From Planctomycetota bacterium (lineage in GTDB: Bacteria > Planctomycetota > Phycisphaerae > Phycisphaerales > SM1A02), in contig JAAELP010000264.1 of NCBI GenBank assembly GCA_024226535.1, positions 1-36,044 of the forward strand: a DNA stretch of 36,044 bases. The letters run 5' to 3'. How positions within the stretch are numbered: the first letter of the stretch is position 1; every line of letters begins with the position of its first letter. This document shows, piece after piece, positions 15,579 to 24,346 of the stretch. Position numbers and translations under genes: made by a program. Below the pieces are notes generated by a model that had not been told where the DNA came from, did not search any database, and saw only the letters and a list, made by a program, of their open reading frames with translations.

Positions 15579-18089
15579 ATGGACGCCAACGAGAAACATG
15601 CCGTTTCCGTGATCGACGCGCCGGGCGCGGACGCCGAGTGCGTGCCGGTGCTTCCGGCGCCCGCGACCGAGCACCGCGCGACCGCCACCCGCGATCTGCT
15701 GCCGGCTCTCCGCCGGTACCACCGCGGCGATCCCGGAGCTGCCGCCGCCCTCACGTCGCCCCGCGATGACCTCGTGCCCGCGCTGCTCCACCGGAGCCGC
15801 GATCCCCAGCGCGCTCGCTGCGACTACCCGGCGCTGCTCCCGCCGCCGAGCGCCGGCGACGAGGCGCCCGCGTGCTCCACGATCTGCGAGCTCGTTGCCG
15901 ACGACGATGCCGACGGGATCGATCGGCTCGGGCGGAGCCTCCGGGAGGTCACCGAGCGCATCGACGGGCCGGTGGACGCGCGGTCGGCGATCCGGCAAGC
16001 GGCCGAGGCGCTCGTCGAGGACCTTGCCCCCGATCCCGTCCCCGCATCGCTGCTGGCGACGCAACAGCGGCTGGAGAGCGAGATTCCGGACGGGGCCGTG
16101 CTGCTCGCGCTCGACGAGAACACGCCGTTGCACCTGTTCATCGCGGCCGCAAGACGTCGGGCACGGATTCGGCACGACGTCCTCCGCGACGAGGTGACGC
16201 ACCTGGGCCGCGTGATGCGCGACCTCCTTCGCGCCGAGCAGGTGAAGCAAGCCGGCGATTCGCGTCGGGACGTGCTCGAGGAGACGGTCGGCCACGCGGC
16301 GGGGGCGCACATCGACGTCGAGGCGCTGGCGGGGGTGCTCGGCAAGCCGCGTGGCGTCGAGTCGGTCGACGCCGGGCGCCGCGGGCGCATCGAGACCGTG
16401 ACCACGGTCTTCGAGCGTTTCCTCGCGAGGGAAGCATCGCCGGTCCTGCGCGTCGTCGCGTCGAGCCCGGGCCCCGAGACGCTGCCGAGCGACGTGGCCT
16501 GGCACGCGTCCGGCGCGCCGAGCCCGTGCCGCCGCGCGATGGACTTCTTCGATGACCAGGCGACCGTCTACGCCGAGTTGTTCGCCGCGGTGCGCATCGC
16601 CCGACTGCTCGACACCGGCGCCTACGACCCGGACCGACACGACGCGCTCCAGGAGGCGTTCGCCCCCGACGCGTTCTCCGCCGACGAACTGCGGGCGCTG
16701 CCCCCGATCGTCGTGCTCGAAACGGGCGAGGGTCTCTCCGGCGCCGGGCTCCTCGACCTCTCGCACCTGCTCTGCTCGGGGCGGCCGCTGCACGTGATCG
16801 TGACGGTGCAGCCCGCGATCGACCCCGGGCGGCCGCGCGACGAAGATCCGCTCGCCGGGTACCGGTTCGAGCTGGCCTATCTCGGCATCAGTCACCGCGA
16901 GGCGCTCGTGCACCAGTCGTCCGCCGCGCGGCCGGCGCACCTGATGCAGGGCTTCCTCGATGGTCTCGACGCGACGCTCGCGAGCCTGCACGTGCTCACG
17001 AGCGGGCTCACGGCCGAAGGCGTGGCCCCGAAGCTCGGCGCGTGGGCGCACACGGGTGCGGCCCTGGAGGGACGCGCGCACCCGTTCGTCCACTACGACC
17101 CCGAAGCCGGCACGACCTGGGCGCGGCGGTTCGACATCGACGGCAACCCGCAGCCGGACCAGGACTGGCCGGTGTACGAGCTTGCCTGCCGCAGCGCCGA
17201 CGGCAGCCCCGAGACGCTCCCGATGGCGTTCACGTTCGCCGACTTCGCGCTCCTGGAGCACCGGTACTGCGATCACTTCCGGGTCATCCCGCCGGGAGTC
17301 GATCATCAGGACGTCGTGCAGCTCGGCGCCTACCTCGCCATGCTCGGCGATGCGAACGCGAATGAGGACGAGATCGAGCACAAGCTCCCGTTCATCTGGG
17401 CCGCCGATCCGGAAGGCCAGCTCCATCGCCTGCTCGTCACGCGCCGGCTCGCCTTCGCGTGCCGCGATCGGCTCGATTACTGGCGCACGCTCCAGGAGCT
17501 GGCCGGCGTACGCAACGAGCATGTGCGCGAGGCCGTCGAACGCGAGCGAGAGCAGTTGGAATCGGCATTCGCCAGCGAGCACGAGCGGCTCGCGGCCGAG
17601 CACGCCGAAGCCATGGAAACCGCCCGCGAAGACGCCGCTCGCGACGCGATGCAACGCCTCGCCCGCGCCCTGGTGTCCACCGACCCCGCATCAGCGATCG
17701 CGGGGCTGACGTCCGCGCCCACGTCCACGTCCACGTCCGCGTCCGCGCCCGCGTCCGCACCCGCGTCCGCGCCCGCGTCCGCGCCCGCGCCCGCAATCGC
17801 GCCCGAACCCGAACCCGCCCCCGAACCCGACGACGAGCCCGAGGATCCCTGGATCGACAGCATTCTCTGCACGAGCTGCAACGACTGCACCGACATCAAC
17901 GGGCAACTGTTCGTCTACAACAGCAACAAGCAGGCGGTCATCGGCGACCCGGCCGCCGGAACGTTCGAGCAGCTCGTCAAGGCCGCCGAGAAGTGTCCCG
18001 CCAAGTGCATTCATCCCGGCGCTCCGCTGGACCCGAGCGAGCCGAACCTGCCGGATCTCGTCGAACGGGCCAAGCCGTTCAACCCGTGA
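15579..18089 (+). CDS. Degenerate PFOR thiamine-domain protein with C-terminal ferredoxin domain (X1)
   Basis: This 836-residue protein is not a standard Rnf subunit. Residues about 325-650 follow the layout of the thiamine-binding end of large pyruvate:ferredoxin oxidoreductases (LPPIVVLETGEGLSGAGLL; HPFVHYDPEAGTTWARRFDI; FTFADFALLEHRYCDHFR; LPFIWAADPEGQLHRLLVTR; DYWRTLQELAG). The NTGGQ-type thiamine motif expected after the 'PLHVIV' strand is absent, so catalysis is unlikely. A charged coiled-coil (about 650-700) and an Ala/Pro/Ser/Glu linker lead to a ferredoxin domain. That domain has C764, C767, C770, C806 and C810 (CTSCNDCTD ... KCPAKC). The N-terminal 320 residues are not recognised. 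SD-like GGTGGGAG precedes the ATG, and rnfB follows 11 bases downstream. I infer an electron-carrying or docking role for Rnf. The family match is by motif memory, not by search. Confidence 0.7.
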   Translation: MDANEKHAVSVIDAPGADAECVPVLPAPATEHRATATRDLLPALRRYHRGDPGAAAALTSPRDDLVPALLHRSRDPQRARCDYPALLPPPSAGDEAPACSTICELVADDDADGIDRLGRSLREVTERIDGPVDARSAIRQAAEALVEDLAPDPVPASLLATQQRLESEIPDGAVLLALDENTPLHLFIAAARRRARIRHDVLRDEVTHLGRVMRDLLRAEQVKQAGDSRRDVLEETVGHAAGAHIDVEALAGVLGKPRGVESVDAGRRGRIETVTTVFERFLAREASPVLRVVASSPGPETLPSDVAWHASGAPSPCRRAMDFFDDQATVYAELFAAVRIARLLDTGAYDPDRHDALQEAFAPDAFSADELRALPPIVVLETGEGLSGAGLLDLSHLLCSGRPLHVIVTVQPAIDPGRPRDEDPLAGYRFELAYLGISHREALVHQSSAARPAHLMQGFLDGLDATLASLHVLTSGLTAEGVAPKLGAWAHTGAALEGRAHPFVHYDPEAGTTWARRFDIDGNPQPDQDWPVYELACRSADGSPETLPMAFTFADFALLEHRYCDHFRVIPPGVDHQDVVQLGAYLAMLGDANANEDEIEHKLPFIWAADPEGQLHRLLVTRRLAFACRDRLDYWRTLQELAGVRNEHVREAVEREREQLESAFASEHERLAAEHAEAMETAREDAARDAMQRLARALVSTDPASAIAGLTSAPTSTSTSASAPASAPASAPASAPAPAIAPEPEPAPEPDDEPEDPWIDSILCTSCNDCTDINGQLFVYNSNKQAVIGDPAAGTFEQLVKAAEKCPAKCIHPGAPLDPSEPNLPDLVERAKPFNP
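17711..17830 (+). repeat. In-frame low-complexity repeat encoding an Ala/Pro/Ser linker
   Basis: Imperfect units of about 6 and 12 bases (cgtcca, cgtccgcgcccg and close variants, then cccgaa) run through the gene at 15579-18089. They encode Thr/Ser, then Ala-Ser-Ala-Pro, then Glu-Pro dipeptides. The tract joins the coiled-coil to the C-terminal ferredoxin domain. It is expandable in units that keep frame and probably gives the ferredoxin domain reach. Confidence 0.8.
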
Positions 18090-18100
18090 GAGGCAGCCAC

Positions 18101-18952
18101 GTGACCACCACGATCCTGGCCACGGCGATCATGGCGGGACTCGGAATTCTCTTCGGTCTCGGGTTGGCCGTCGCGCACCGGTACCTGCACGTCGAGGAGG
18201 ATCCGCGGCTGGAACTGCTCGTGGAGATGCTCCCCAACTCCAACTGCGGTGCCTGCGGCGAGGCGGGCTGCCGCGCGTTCGCCGAGCGGCTCGTCGTTGG
18301 CGCGCAGGCTCCGAGCGGTTGCACCGTCGGCAGCCCGGAGGGGATCGAGCAGATCGCCGCGTTCCTCGGCGTGGATCCCGGCCGCCAGGAGAAGCGCGTC
18401 GCGCGGCTCCACTGCGCCGGCGGACTCGGCGCCGCCCGGCAGATCGCGGAGTACGAGGGGTACTCGAGCTGTCGCGCCGCGCATGTCGTGGGCGGCGGCG
18501 GGAAGGGATGCTCGTGGGGATGCCTCGGGCTCGACGACTGTCTCGTCGCGTGCGACTTCGACGCGATCCACATGAACGACGAGAAGTTGCCGGTCGTGAA
18601 CATCGAGAAGTGCACGGCGTGCGGCGACTGCGTGGACGCGTGTCCGCGCGACCTCTTCGAGATCCTGCCACTCTCGCATGCGCTGCTCGTGCAATGCAAG
18701 GCGCCGATGGAGGGTGATGCCGCGCGGGAGCTGTGTCGCGTCGCCTGCGACGCCTGCGGCCGGTGCGCCCAGGATGCCCCGGAGGGCCTCGTGCGCATGG
18801 AGCACAACTTGCCCGTGGTCGATTACGGCGCCGGCGGGCCGGCCGATCCCGCCGCGACGCGCCGGTGTCCGACCGGCGCGATCCAGTGGGTCGAGGGCGA
18901 GCAGTTCGCCGGACCGGCCTTCGTCGAGCTGACGGGAGTGCACCTTGGCTAA
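18101..18952 (+). CDS. rnfB: Electron transport complex subunit RnfB
   Basis: This is the peripheral Fe-S subunit of Rnf, thought to be the entry point for electrons from ferredoxin. An N-terminal membrane anchor (TTILATAIMAGLGILFGLGL) is followed by the RnfB-specific Fe-S domain with C49, C52, C57 and C74 (NCGACGEAGC...SGC). A Cys-rich middle follows (GKGCSWGCLGLDDCLVAC), then a classical 4Fe-4S motif at C171, C174, C177 and C181 (CTACGDCVDACP). The C-terminus has more cysteines (CRVACDACGRC, RRCPTGAIQW), with Asp-Ala-Pro where CP would be usual. At 283 residues it resembles the long clostridial type rather than the short E. coli form. GTG 18101 has GAGAGG 7 bases upstream. It lies between the two PFOR-like genes instead of beside rnfA or rnfC. 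Confidence 0.93.
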   Translation: MTTTILATAIMAGLGILFGLGLAVAHRYLHVEEDPRLELLVEMLPNSNCGACGEAGCRAFAERLVVGAQAPSGCTVGSPEGIEQIAAFLGVDPGRQEKRVARLHCAGGLGAARQIAEYEGYSSCRAAHVVGGGGKGCSWGCLGLDDCLVACDFDAIHMNDEKLPVVNIEKCTACGDCVDACPRDLFEILPLSHALLVQCKAPMEGDAARELCRVACDACGRCAQDAPEGLVRMEHNLPVVDYGAGGPADPAATRRCPTGAIQWVEGEQFAGPAFVELTGVHLG

Positions 18953-21900
18953 GCCCACTCCAAAGACGACGGTTCTCGACGGGCTCACCGCGGTCGCGGT
19001 CACCGAGGCGCGGTGCGTCGAGGTGGTCGCGGGCGGCGCGATGGGCGGTCGCGCCCCGCATCCAGACGTGAACTGGCTCGGCGAACCGCGATCGGAGATC
19101 GACGCCGGTGATCCGCGGGCGGCGCTCGCCACCGCCATGGGCATGGCAACGTCGGGCCAGCGCGCCGCCGTGTCGCTGACGGGACCGGATCTCGCGCGAT
19201 CACAGGATCTCCTGCGCGAGGCGGCGGGGAGGCACCTGCCGCTGGTGACGCACGTGACGTGCCGCGCGTGCCCCGCCCACGCCGAGGCGCTGGGCACCGG
19301 GCACGAGGCCTACCACGTCGCTGCCGAGGCCGGCGCGTTCCAGCTCTTTGCCGCCAACGCGCAGGAGGCGGTCGACCTGGCCCTCGTCGCGAGGCGGGCC
19401 GCCGAGCGGGCGCTCGTGCCCGGGCTCGTGGCGATGGACGGCGAGCAGACGGCGCTCGCGCTCCAGGACGTCGTGCTTCCGGATCCCGTGCTGCTCGAGG
19501 CCTTTCTCGGCGACCCGGCGCAACTGATCGCGACGCCCACGGAGGCCCAGCGCCTGATCTTCGGCGACACCCGGCGTCTCGTGCCGCGCTGGTACGACGC
19601 CGATCACCCGCTCATGCTCGGCGCCAAGCAGGGGACCGAGAGCTGGGGGCTCGGCGCCGCCGCGCGGCGACCGTTCTTCGACGAGCCGGTGGCTCAGCAG
19701 CTCGCCGAGGCCTTCGAGGCCTTCGAGCGCGAGACCGGTCGCGCGTACGGACCGCTGATCGAGCACGACCTCGACAAGGCGAAGATCATCCTGGTCGCGC
19801 AAGGCGCCGCCGTCGAGACCGCGATCGCGGTCGCGCGGTGGGCGCGTCGTCACGATCACACCCGCGTCGGTGTTCTCGGCGTGCGCTGCCTGCGGCCGCT
19901 TCCGGGCGCGGCGATCGCGCAATGCCTCGGCGGCGCCAAGGTCGTGGCCGTCATGGAGCGCGTCGACACGCCGCTGGCCGACGACGGGCCGCTCGCCCGC
20001 GAGGTGCGCGCGGTTCTCGATCGGGGGCGGGAGCAGGCGGGACGTGGCCGGGATCGACTGCGGGTCGTGAGTGTGCCCTACGGGCTCGGCGGGTTGCCGC
20101 TGCGGGCCGCCGACCTCCGCGCGCTCGTGGGCGAGCTGCGCGAACCGACGCGATCTCGGGCGTACCTCGGCGTACGGTTCACCGCGTCGACGAGCAGTTT
20201 TCCGAAGCGGCAGGCGTGGCTGGACGCTCTGCGGCGCGGCGCCCCCACCCTCGCGGAACTCGGCCTGAGCAGCGATGACGAACCGCCGAACGTGCGCCCG
20301 GAAGGCGCGGTCACGATCGCCGTGCACCGCGTCGCGGGCGGCGCGCTCGATTCCCTCGGCACCGAACTCGGCGCGATGCTGCACGCGGCGGCCGGCGGTC
20401 ACCTGCGCGGCCGCCCCGGTCTCACCTGGCATCGGGACGACGCTCAGTGCACGGATCTGCTCACGTGGGCGACGGAGCCGCTGCTCGATCCCGGTGACGA
20501 CGTCACCGCCGACATCGTGGTGGTCGCGGCGCCCCGGGCTCGGGAATCGGCGCCGGCGATCATCGTCTCCGGCGACCTGTACGCGACCACGCCTCCGGCG
20601 GGCGACGATCCCGCGCTCATGTTCGAGACCACGATCGGCGCCGTACTTTCGATCGCGCTTCAGCGAAGCAAGAAGACGCCGTCGGCGGCCTCGCTGCGGG
20701 CCGCGCGCGAAGCGGCGCTCGGCGAGCTCCAGGAAGTGGACCGGGTGTCTCGCATCGACGCGTTCATGGCCGGCGTCGAGTCGGTCAGGCGCTTGGAGGC
20801 ATCGCCCGGCGCGCTCGCTCACCCGACCCCGCCGACCGACGCGACCCTTCCGCAACTCGTCCGGAGCCTCACGCGATCCGACCCGACGCTGGACTGCATC
20901 GCGCACTTCTGGGACCAGGTCGGTGTGCTGTATCGCGCCGGGGTCACGGACGAGCTCACCGCCGACCCGTACCTCGCCGCCGGCGCGATGCCGCCGCTCA
21001 CCTCCGCGTTCCGCGCCAGCGAGGTCCCGGCCGTGCTGCCGGTCTTCGAGCCGGCGGGATGCGACGGAGACGGCCGTCTCTGGACGACCTGCCCGGACGG
21101 CTCGGTCGCGCCGCTCGTCATCGGCCCGCGGGCGCTGGTCGACGCCGGTATCACGCTTGCCTCGGAGCGAGGCCGGCCCGCCGACGCTCTCCGCGCGGTG
21201 GCCGCGAAGCTCGCGAAGCGTGCTGCGGCGATCGTCGGTGCCACCGCGCCGGCGCCGGCGACGGCGGGGGCGCTGCTCCGCGACGCGTTCGTGGACGTTG
21301 CCGGAAAGATGGACGGGGAACGTCGCGCGGCCCTCGACGAGGCGTTGCACGTCGTCCTCGACGAGATCGGCGACCTGCCCGTCGCCCGGACGGCGGTCTT
21401 CTTCGACGAGCCCGAGGAAGCGGCGCCCGGAAGCGGCGAGCTGCTCTCGATCGCGATCGACGTCGACGCCTGCCGGTGCTCCGAGCTGGTCCTCGCCGAG
21501 TGCGGGAAGCACGGTCTCGCCGCCGCGCCGCGCACCGACGAGCTCGGGCAGGCATCGCGACGTCTCTGGGATCTCCACCAGCGTCTGCCCGACACGCCGA
21601 CCGCGACCGTCGAGCGCGTGGCGTCGGATCCACGGGTCGGCCCGCTCGCCGCGCTCATGCTCGGTCGCGCCGCGCGGGAGACGATGGCCGGAGGATGCGG
21701 CAGCGCCGCGGGCGCCGGCGCGCGTCTCTCGCTCCGCCGCACTCTCGCCGTGGCCGAGCACGTCCTGCGGCCTCGCCGCGACGCGTTGCTGGCGAGGATC
21801 GACGATCTTCGGATCCGGCTGGCCGAGCGCATCCGCACGACGCTGGCCGAGGCGCTTCCCGCGGACGATCTCGACCTGCTCGCCGAGGGCCTCGATGCGC

Positions 21901-23033
21901 TGGGGCGCCAGGACGTCGATCTCACGGCGCTCTCCGGGCGTCTGGACGACGCCGTCACCGGCAGCAGCATCGACGGCGCCCGGCTCGGTCGGCTCGTGGA
22001 CGTGGCGCGCGGCCTCGCCGACTTGCACTGGCGTCTATCGGCGGGTCCCGACGACCGCGGGCGGGCGACGCTCGGGCTCTCCGTCATGGCGGGGACGGTC
22101 GGCGACTGGACCGGCGTCTTTCCGTACAACCCGTTCCCGCTCCCGGTCGCCGTCGACGCGGGCGGAGAGGCGGGGGCGTTCGCGCGTGGCCTCGCCGAAG
22201 GCCCGCGGCGGCAGACCGTCGCGGCGGCGCGTCTCCTGCGCTGGGCGACGCTGGAGCTGGATCGGCCGGGCGACGCGGTGTTCGAAGCGGCCAAGCTCGT
22301 GTCGCTTCGCTTCGACGACCTCGACGACGAGGAGCGCGGCGCCTGCCCGCCGATTCTCGTCGTGGGCGGCGTCGAGACGCTCGGTTCCGGCGGCGCGGCG
22401 CGGCTGAGCGGGTTGCTCGCCGGCGGCGCCGCGGTGAAGGTCCTCCTGCTGGGCGGTGCGGAGGCGACCGCCGGTCTCGACGCGACGCTCCTCGCGCTGC
22501 TCGGGAGCCGGGCGTTCGTCGTGCAGACGTCGCTCGCTCACCCGGACCACTTCGCCGAGGGCGTGCAACGGGCGATCGCATATGACGGCCCCGCACTCGT
22601 TCACGTGGACGCGCCCGATCCGCGGGGCGACGGCTTCGCCGTCTCCGAGCTGATCGGGCGTGCGCGTGACGCGGTAGCCACGCGAGCGTTCCCGCTGTTC
22701 CGCTTCGATCCCGGCGCCGGCGAGGCGCTCGGATCGTGTCTCGATCTCGGGGGCAATCCCGACCTCGGCGAGGAGACCGACGAGCACGCGTCGCGCTGGC
22801 GGCTGCTCCGGGAGTTCGCCGGCATCGCCACGCCGTTCCGCGACCTCGTCCGGGAAGAGACGACGCGCGAGCTCGCCGAACGACACGAGGCCGACCTCGT
22901 CCGGCTCCGGGCCGAGCACGAGGCGCGGATCGTCGCCCTCCGCGACGAGGTCGAAGACGAAGCGGCCCGGCGGGTGGCGGACGGGCTCATGGCGCTCGCC
23001 GGCTACGGTCAGGAAACGGGGGACACGCCATGA
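18945..23033 (+). CDS. Degenerate large PFOR-like protein inside the Rnf operon (X2)
   Basis: This 1362-residue protein follows the domain order of single-chain PFOR relatives but appears catalytically dead. About 8-190 is like domain I (TVLDGLTAVAVTEA; GRHLPLVTHVTCRA; GAFQLFAANAQEAVDLALVA) without YPITP. About 270-430 is like the transketolase-C domain (AKIILVAQGAAVETAIAVAR; VGVLGVRCLRPLPG; YGLGGLPLRAADL). About 445-610 is gamma-like. Near 706 the usual CxxCxxCxxxCPD ferredoxin motif is reduced to C706-DGDGRLWTT-C716-PD: two of four cysteines are gone. About 1045-1290 is like the thiamine domain (ACPPILVVGGVETLGSGGAA) but has no NTGGQ. A charged coiled-coil ends the chain. The TTG start overlaps rnfB by 8 bases, with GGGAG upstream. 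The stop overlaps rnfC (ATGA). A scaffold or electron-transfer accessory role is inferred. Confidence 0.7.
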   Translation: MAKPTPKTTVLDGLTAVAVTEARCVEVVAGGAMGGRAPHPDVNWLGEPRSEIDAGDPRAALATAMGMATSGQRAAVSLTGPDLARSQDLLREAAGRHLPLVTHVTCRACPAHAEALGTGHEAYHVAAEAGAFQLFAANAQEAVDLALVARRAAERALVPGLVAMDGEQTALALQDVVLPDPVLLEAFLGDPAQLIATPTEAQRLIFGDTRRLVPRWYDADHPLMLGAKQGTESWGLGAAARRPFFDEPVAQQLAEAFEAFERETGRAYGPLIEHDLDKAKIILVAQGAAVETAIAVARWARRHDHTRVGVLGVRCLRPLPGAAIAQCLGGAKVVAVMERVDTPLADDGPLAREVRAVLDRGREQAGRGRDRLRVVSVPYGLGGLPLRAADLRALVGELREPTRSRAYLGVRFTASTSSFPKRQAWLDALRRGAPTLAELGLSSDDEPPNVRPEGAVTIAVHRVAGGALDSLGTELGAMLHAAAGGHLRGRPGLTWHRDDAQCTDLLTWATEPLLDPGDDVTADIVVVAAPRARESAPAIIVSGDLYATTPPAGDDPALMFETTIGAVLSIALQRSKKTPSAASLRAAREAALGELQEVDRVSRIDAFMAGVESVRRLEASPGALAHPTPPTDATLPQLVRSLTRSDPTLDCIAHFWDQVGVLYRAGVTDELTADPYLAAGAMPPLTSAFRASEVPAVLPVFEPAGCDGDGRLWTTCPDGSVAPLVIGPRALVDAGITLASERGRPADALRAVAAKLAKRAAAIVGATAPAPATAGALLRDAFVDVAGKMDGERRAALDEALHVVLDEIGDLPVARTAVFFDEPEEAAPGSGELLSIAIDVDACRCSELVLAECGKHGLAAAPRTDELGQASRRLWDLHQRLPDTPTATVERVASDPRVGPLAALMLGRAARETMAGGCGSAAGAGARLSLRRTLAVAEHVLRPRRDALLARIDDLRIRLAERIRTTLAEALPADDLDLLAEGLDALGRQDVDLTALSGRLDDAVTGSSIDGARLGRLVDVARGLADLHWRLSAGPDDRGRATLGLSVMAGTVGDWTGVFPYNPFPLPVAVDAGGEAGAFARGLAEGPRRQTVAAARLLRWATLELDRPGDAVFEAAKLVSLRFDDLDDEERGACPPILVVGGVETLGSGGAARLSGLLAGGAAVKVLLLGGAEATAGLDATLLALLGSRAFVVQTSLAHPDHFAEGVQRAIAYDGPALVHVDAPDPRGDGFAVSELIGRARDAVATRAFPLFRFDPGAGEALGSCLDLGGNPDLGEETDEHASRWRLLREFAGIATPFRDLVREETTRELAERHEADLVRLRAEHEARIVALRDEVEDEAARRVADGLMALAGYGQETGDTP

Positions 23034-24346
23034 GCGGCTCCTTCGCCCACGGTGTGCATCCGGCCGAGCACAAGGAAGCGACGGAGCATCGCCCGATCGA
23101 GCGCATGCCGTTCGTCGACCGCTACACGCTGCCCCTGGGCCAGAATCTCGGCAAGCCGAGCAATCCGGTGGTCACCGCCGGTGAGACCGTCGCCCGCGGC
23201 CAGATCATCGCCCGCCCCGACGGCTTCGTCTCCACCACGCTGCACAGCCCGGTGACCGGACGCGTCGTCGGGATCGGTCCGCACTACCACCCCAACGGCC
23301 AACTCGTCGACTGCATCGAGATCGAGGCCGATCCGTACGCGACGCAGCAACTGGTGAGACGTGAGCCCGTCGACTGGCGGGTGCTCTCGGTCGATTCGTT
23401 CGTCGAACTCGTGCAGCACGCGGGAATCGTCGGCATGGGCGGCGCCGCGTTCCCCTCGCACGTGAAGTACCGCCTGCCCGAGGGCAAGCGCTGCGAGCGC
23501 CTCGTCATCAACGGCTGCGAGTGCGAGCCGTTTCTCACGTGTGATCACCGGCTGATGGTCGAGCGCCCCGACGCGGTCGTGCACGGCATGGAGATCGTCG
23601 CGAGCGTCCTCGACGCCGACTCGGTGACGATCGGCGTGGAGATGAACAAGCCCGACGCGATCGAGGCGCTCCGGCGGGAGATCGGCGACCGCGCGATCAC
23701 CGTCGTGCCGCTGCACGTGAAGTACCCGCAAGGCGCCGAGAAGATGCTCATCAAGGCGCTCTTCGACGAGGAGGTCCCCGCCGGCAAGCTGCCGCTGGAC
23801 CTGAACATCGTCGTCAACAACGTCGCCTCGATGGCCGCCATCGCCGACGCGGTCGACCACGGCCGGCCGCTCATCGAGCGGCTCGTGACCGTCGCCGGCC
23901 CCGGCGTCGATCGTCCGGCGAACCTCCTCGTGCCCGTCGGCACGCCGGTGCGAAGCGTGCTTCGACACTGCGGCATCAACGGCGAGACGCGGCAGGTGAT
24001 CATGGGCGGCCCGATGATGGGCATGCCGCTGGCGACGCTCGATTCACCGGTGCTCAAGGGAACCAGCGGCCTGCTTGCGTTCACGGAAGAGGTCATCAAT
24101 CATCCCACCGAGTACGCGTGCGTCCGCTGCGGCCAGTGTCTCGAAGCGTGCGGCAATCTCCTCAACCCGCAACGGCTTGCGCGGCTGGCGCGGGCGCAGC
24201 GGTGGGGCGAGATGGAGGAGAGCTACGCACTGGACTGCATGGAGTGCGGCGCCTGCACGTACGCGTGCCCGTCGGGCGTGCCGATCGTCCACCTGATCCG
24301 GGCCGCGAAGGCCGAGATTCGAGTACGCAAGAGCCGCGGCGAATGA
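23030..24346 (+). CDS. rnfC: Electron transport complex subunit RnfC
   Basis: RnfC is the cytoplasmic NADH/FMN and Fe-S subunit of the ion-pumping ferredoxin:NAD oxidoreductase. The order is a barrel-sandwich front (PLGQNLGKPSNPVVTAGETV; LHSPVTGRVVGIG), the flavin/NADH domain with GIVGMGGAAFPSHVKY and VINGCECEPFLTCDHRLM, and a SLBB-like part (RPANLLVPVGTPVRSVL; MGGPMMGMPL). Two 4Fe-4S sites close the chain: C364, C367, C370, C374 (CVRCGQCLEACGN, with Gly where Pro is common) and C403, C406, C409, C413 (CMECGACTYACP). The 438-residue length is usual. Its start overlaps the PFOR-like gene by 4 bases and its stop overlaps rnfD by 4 bases. Confidence 0.96.
   Translation: MSGSFAHGVHPAEHKEATEHRPIERMPFVDRYTLPLGQNLGKPSNPVVTAGETVARGQIIARPDGFVSTTLHSPVTGRVVGIGPHYHPNGQLVDCIEIEADPYATQQLVRREPVDWRVLSVDSFVELVQHAGIVGMGGAAFPSHVKYRLPEGKRCERLVINGCECEPFLTCDHRLMVERPDAVVHGMEIVASVLDADSVTIGVEMNKPDAIEALRREIGDRAITVVPLHVKYPQGAEKMLIKALFDEEVPAGKLPLDLNIVVNNVASMAAIADAVDHGRPLIERLVTVAGPGVDRPANLLVPVGTPVRSVLRHCGINGETRQVIMGGPMMGMPLATLDSPVLKGTSGLLAFTEEVINHPTEYACVRCGQCLEACGNLLNPQRLARLARAQRWGEMEESYALDCMECGACTYACPSGVPIVHLIRAAKAEIRVRKSRGE

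Noticed and set aside
17711..17830. CRISPR-like repeat array
   Set aside because: The units are 6-12 bases without spacers and keep the reading frame of an Ala/Pro linker.
15579..18089. X1 as an active pyruvate:ferredoxin oxidoreductase
   Set aside because: The thiamine NTGGQ motif is absent and there is no alpha-type pyruvate-binding domain in the chain, so it should not be annotated as a working enzyme.
14880..22028. Long minus-strand open frames (for example 924 and 942 codons) opposite korB, X1, rnfB and X2
   Set aside because: Their translations are rich in Arg, Ala, His and Glu with no domain motif, and they lie opposite genes with recognisable motifs. They are by-products of very high GC at codon position 3.
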